A stretch of DNA of 64,000 nucleotides. It comes from Alternaria dauci (Eukaryota > Ascomycota > Dothideomycetes > Pleosporales > Pleosporaceae). Position numbers and translations under genes: made by a program. The notes under the pieces were generated by a model that saw only the letters and a list, made by a program, of their open reading frames with translations, was not told the DNA's origin and did no database searches. Positions 62,601 to 64,000 of the stretch are shown one piece after another (position 1 is the first letter of the stretch; every line of letters starts with the position of its first letter). Location: contig NC_091277.1 of NCBI RefSeq assembly GCF_042100115.1, forward strand, positions 1,488,001 through 1,552,000. Reading direction: 5' to 3'.

Positions 62601-64000
62601 ATGGCCTCCAACAACCGCCAGAATGTCACCTGGGTTGAGGTATGTTGTCATAGTCTGGCCAGACATGGGCGTCTGTTAACTGTCCTAGGGTGTTCGTGGA
62701 GTCGCTTCATTCTGGGTCGTCGTAACACATTTATGTCGGGCTTGGGACTACAGCCTCTGGTCACCGCGTGACAACGAGAACGCAGCACCGCAACTACTGC
62801 AACTGCCCTTCCTCCGATTACCGTTCCAAGGCCGTATCGGTGTTACCATGTTTGCATTTTTGACCGGTTACGTATGCGCCATCAAACCACTTCGACAGGC
62901 CAAGTCCGGAAACATTCCAGCTGCGCTGGAGACATTGGGCAAATCTGCTTTCCGTCGCCCACCGCGACTGATCATGCCCGCGACCATTGCTCTTGTCATT
63001 GCATGGTTCTTTGCACAACTTGGTGCTTTTGAGATTGCGCACCTGAGCGACTCCCACTGGTTCCGTCGTTCTGTCCCTACCAACATCGGCAGCCTTGACA
63101 AGGAAATCCCACGATTGATTAGGAACTTTCAGACGTCATGGTCCGGTGCCAACAATGAATACGATGACCACCAGTGGGCTCTCTTGCCTCTGCTGCAAGG
63201 CGCCTTCCTCATCTACGTTCTGCTCTTCGCCACTGTCTTCATGAAGTTCCGCATGCGCCTCTTTACCTGCATGGTTCTATACCTTTGGTACTGGATGCGT
63301 ACTAGCCCTGAGAAGGGTACGTATTGGTCCTTGAACTTGCTTTTGAAACAATTGCTAACCTCACTAGAAACTTTCGAGTGCCAGTTCCTCTACGGAGTCA
63401 TCCTTTGCGACCTCGGCTCCGAGAAAAGCTTCCGCGAATTCGTCAACAGCCGTGTCAAGGCCCGACGCATTGCCACCGCATTTCTCATCATCCTCGGCTG
63501 GTACGTGGCGTGCTACCCCGGAGAGCACTGGGAGTGGTCGGCTTGGTCTGTTCAGCTTAAGAATATCGGAGACTGGATTATTCCTCAGGGTGCGGCAAGT
63601 TACCCTAAGCGCTGGACTGCTATCGGATGGGATCTGATGGTTACTGGAATCTGGCTGTCACCTTCTCTGCAGAGCATGTTCTCGAACAAGCTCTTCATGT
63701 GGGTTGGCCGCAACAGTTTCGCCGTGTACCTTACCCACGGAACCGTTATGAAGGTTGGCCTAGCTCGCCTGATCTACGGATTCAGCACTGCACCATACCA
63801 CGTCGAGCAGCCAAAGGACGGTCAAGGCGAAGCCATCGAACACTACATTCCTAGGACCACAAACTGGTTGGTCTGGGCCCTCGCAATCCCCATCTTCTTC
63901 GTCGTCGAATACACCATCGCCCATCTCTGGACCACATACGTCGACGCACAATGCGCGAAAGCTACCAAGTGGCTTGAGGACAAGATGTTCGAGAAGAAAG
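62601..64000 (+). CDS. Acyltransferase-3 family membrane protein, 3' end outside window
   Basis: This is a polytopic O-acyltransferase of the acyltransferase-3 (OafA/NodX-like) family, which moves acetyl or other acyl groups onto sugars or small molecules. Exons are 62601-62639, 62689-63316 and 63368 to beyond the window; introns are 49 bp (GTATGT...TAG) and 51 bp (GTACGT...CTAAC...TAG). The family start VTWVEGVRGVASFWVVVTHLCRAWDY carries the conserved RG and active-site His (THLCR). The segments GRIGVTMFAFLTGYVCAIKPL, RRPPRLIMPATIALVIAWFFAQLGAF, FLIYVLLFATVFMKFRM and NKLFMWVGRNSFAVYLTHGTVMKVGLARLIYG follow. The ATG at 62601 (AAAAATGG) has the best context; 62502 is an in-frame alternative. 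The last visible residues are LEDKMFEKK. Confidence 0.92.

Noticed and set aside
1..64000. A biosynthetic gene cluster, CRISPR array, tRNA or rRNA genes
   Set aside because: No core synthase genes, no spaced direct repeats with CRISPR layout, and no paired A and B boxes of a tRNA were seen; the GTTCGATTTTT strings belong to the MITE ends.

Overview
The window is nuclear DNA of a filamentous ascomycete, most likely a Dothideomycete of the order Pleosporales (inference). The grounds are short spliceosomal introns (46-83 bp in most genes, with GTAAGT/GTATGT-type donors and CTAAC/CTGAC-type branch sites), compact genes on both strands, secreted plant-cell-wall enzymes, and typical fungal housekeeping genes such as trifunctional HIS4, NPR2, PPP4R2, a mitochondrial lysyl-tRNA synthetase and a KIN4-type kinase. 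The species cannot be named from the sequence alone. No operon, CRISPR array, rRNA or tRNA gene was seen.

Layout. 0-20 kb: 3' end of an aldehyde dehydrogenase; a secreted CBM1-GH10 xylanase; HIS4 (minus) divergent from an epoxide hydrolase; a secreted tannase/feruloyl esterase; a nuclear-looking basic protein; a secreted lipocalin-like protein; PPP4R2 (minus) divergent from a Golgi multi-pass membrane protein; and an Mpv17/PMP22-family protein. 20-41 kb: a KIN4-type kinase (minus), a Rieske plus AIF-type flavoprotein (minus), a broken PrxQ-type peroxiredoxin, a single-pass membrane protein, a secreted GH31 alpha-glucosidase, a glycine-zipper protein, and NPR2 (minus). 41-64 kb: a five-exon conserved protein of unknown function, a membrane protein with CxxC motifs, a broken gene of unknown function, mitochondrial LysRS (minus), a zinc alcohol dehydrogenase, a wax-synthase-like O-acyltransferase (minus), an FRG1 homologue (minus) divergent from a 2OG-Fe(II) oxygenase-like gene, and the 5' part of an acyltransferase-3 gene cut by the window edge.

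Genes are mostly independent units. Thematic links are carbohydrate and cell-wall breakdown (xylanase, esterase, alpha-glucosidase) and nutrient or growth signalling (NPR2/GATOR1, KIN4, PP4).

The most unusual content is a family of short non-coding mobile elements between 26.7 and 58.5 kb. I count eight copies. They share termini like CACGCCATACAAGGGAAAAA, most full-length copies have a 4-bp flanking duplication (one has 5 bp), and they are built from one, two or three modules of about 60-80 bp. One copy lies inside a protein-coding frame. Removing it with one 5-bp duplication restores a continuous reading frame, which is broken again downstream by a TGA codon and bordered by a second copy. 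A separate TA-flanked foldback MITE with 68-bp perfect arms sits at 57.8 kb. Exon boundaries given below were worked out by hand from splice signals and reading-frame continuity. They are well supported where frames close exactly, and I say where they do not.
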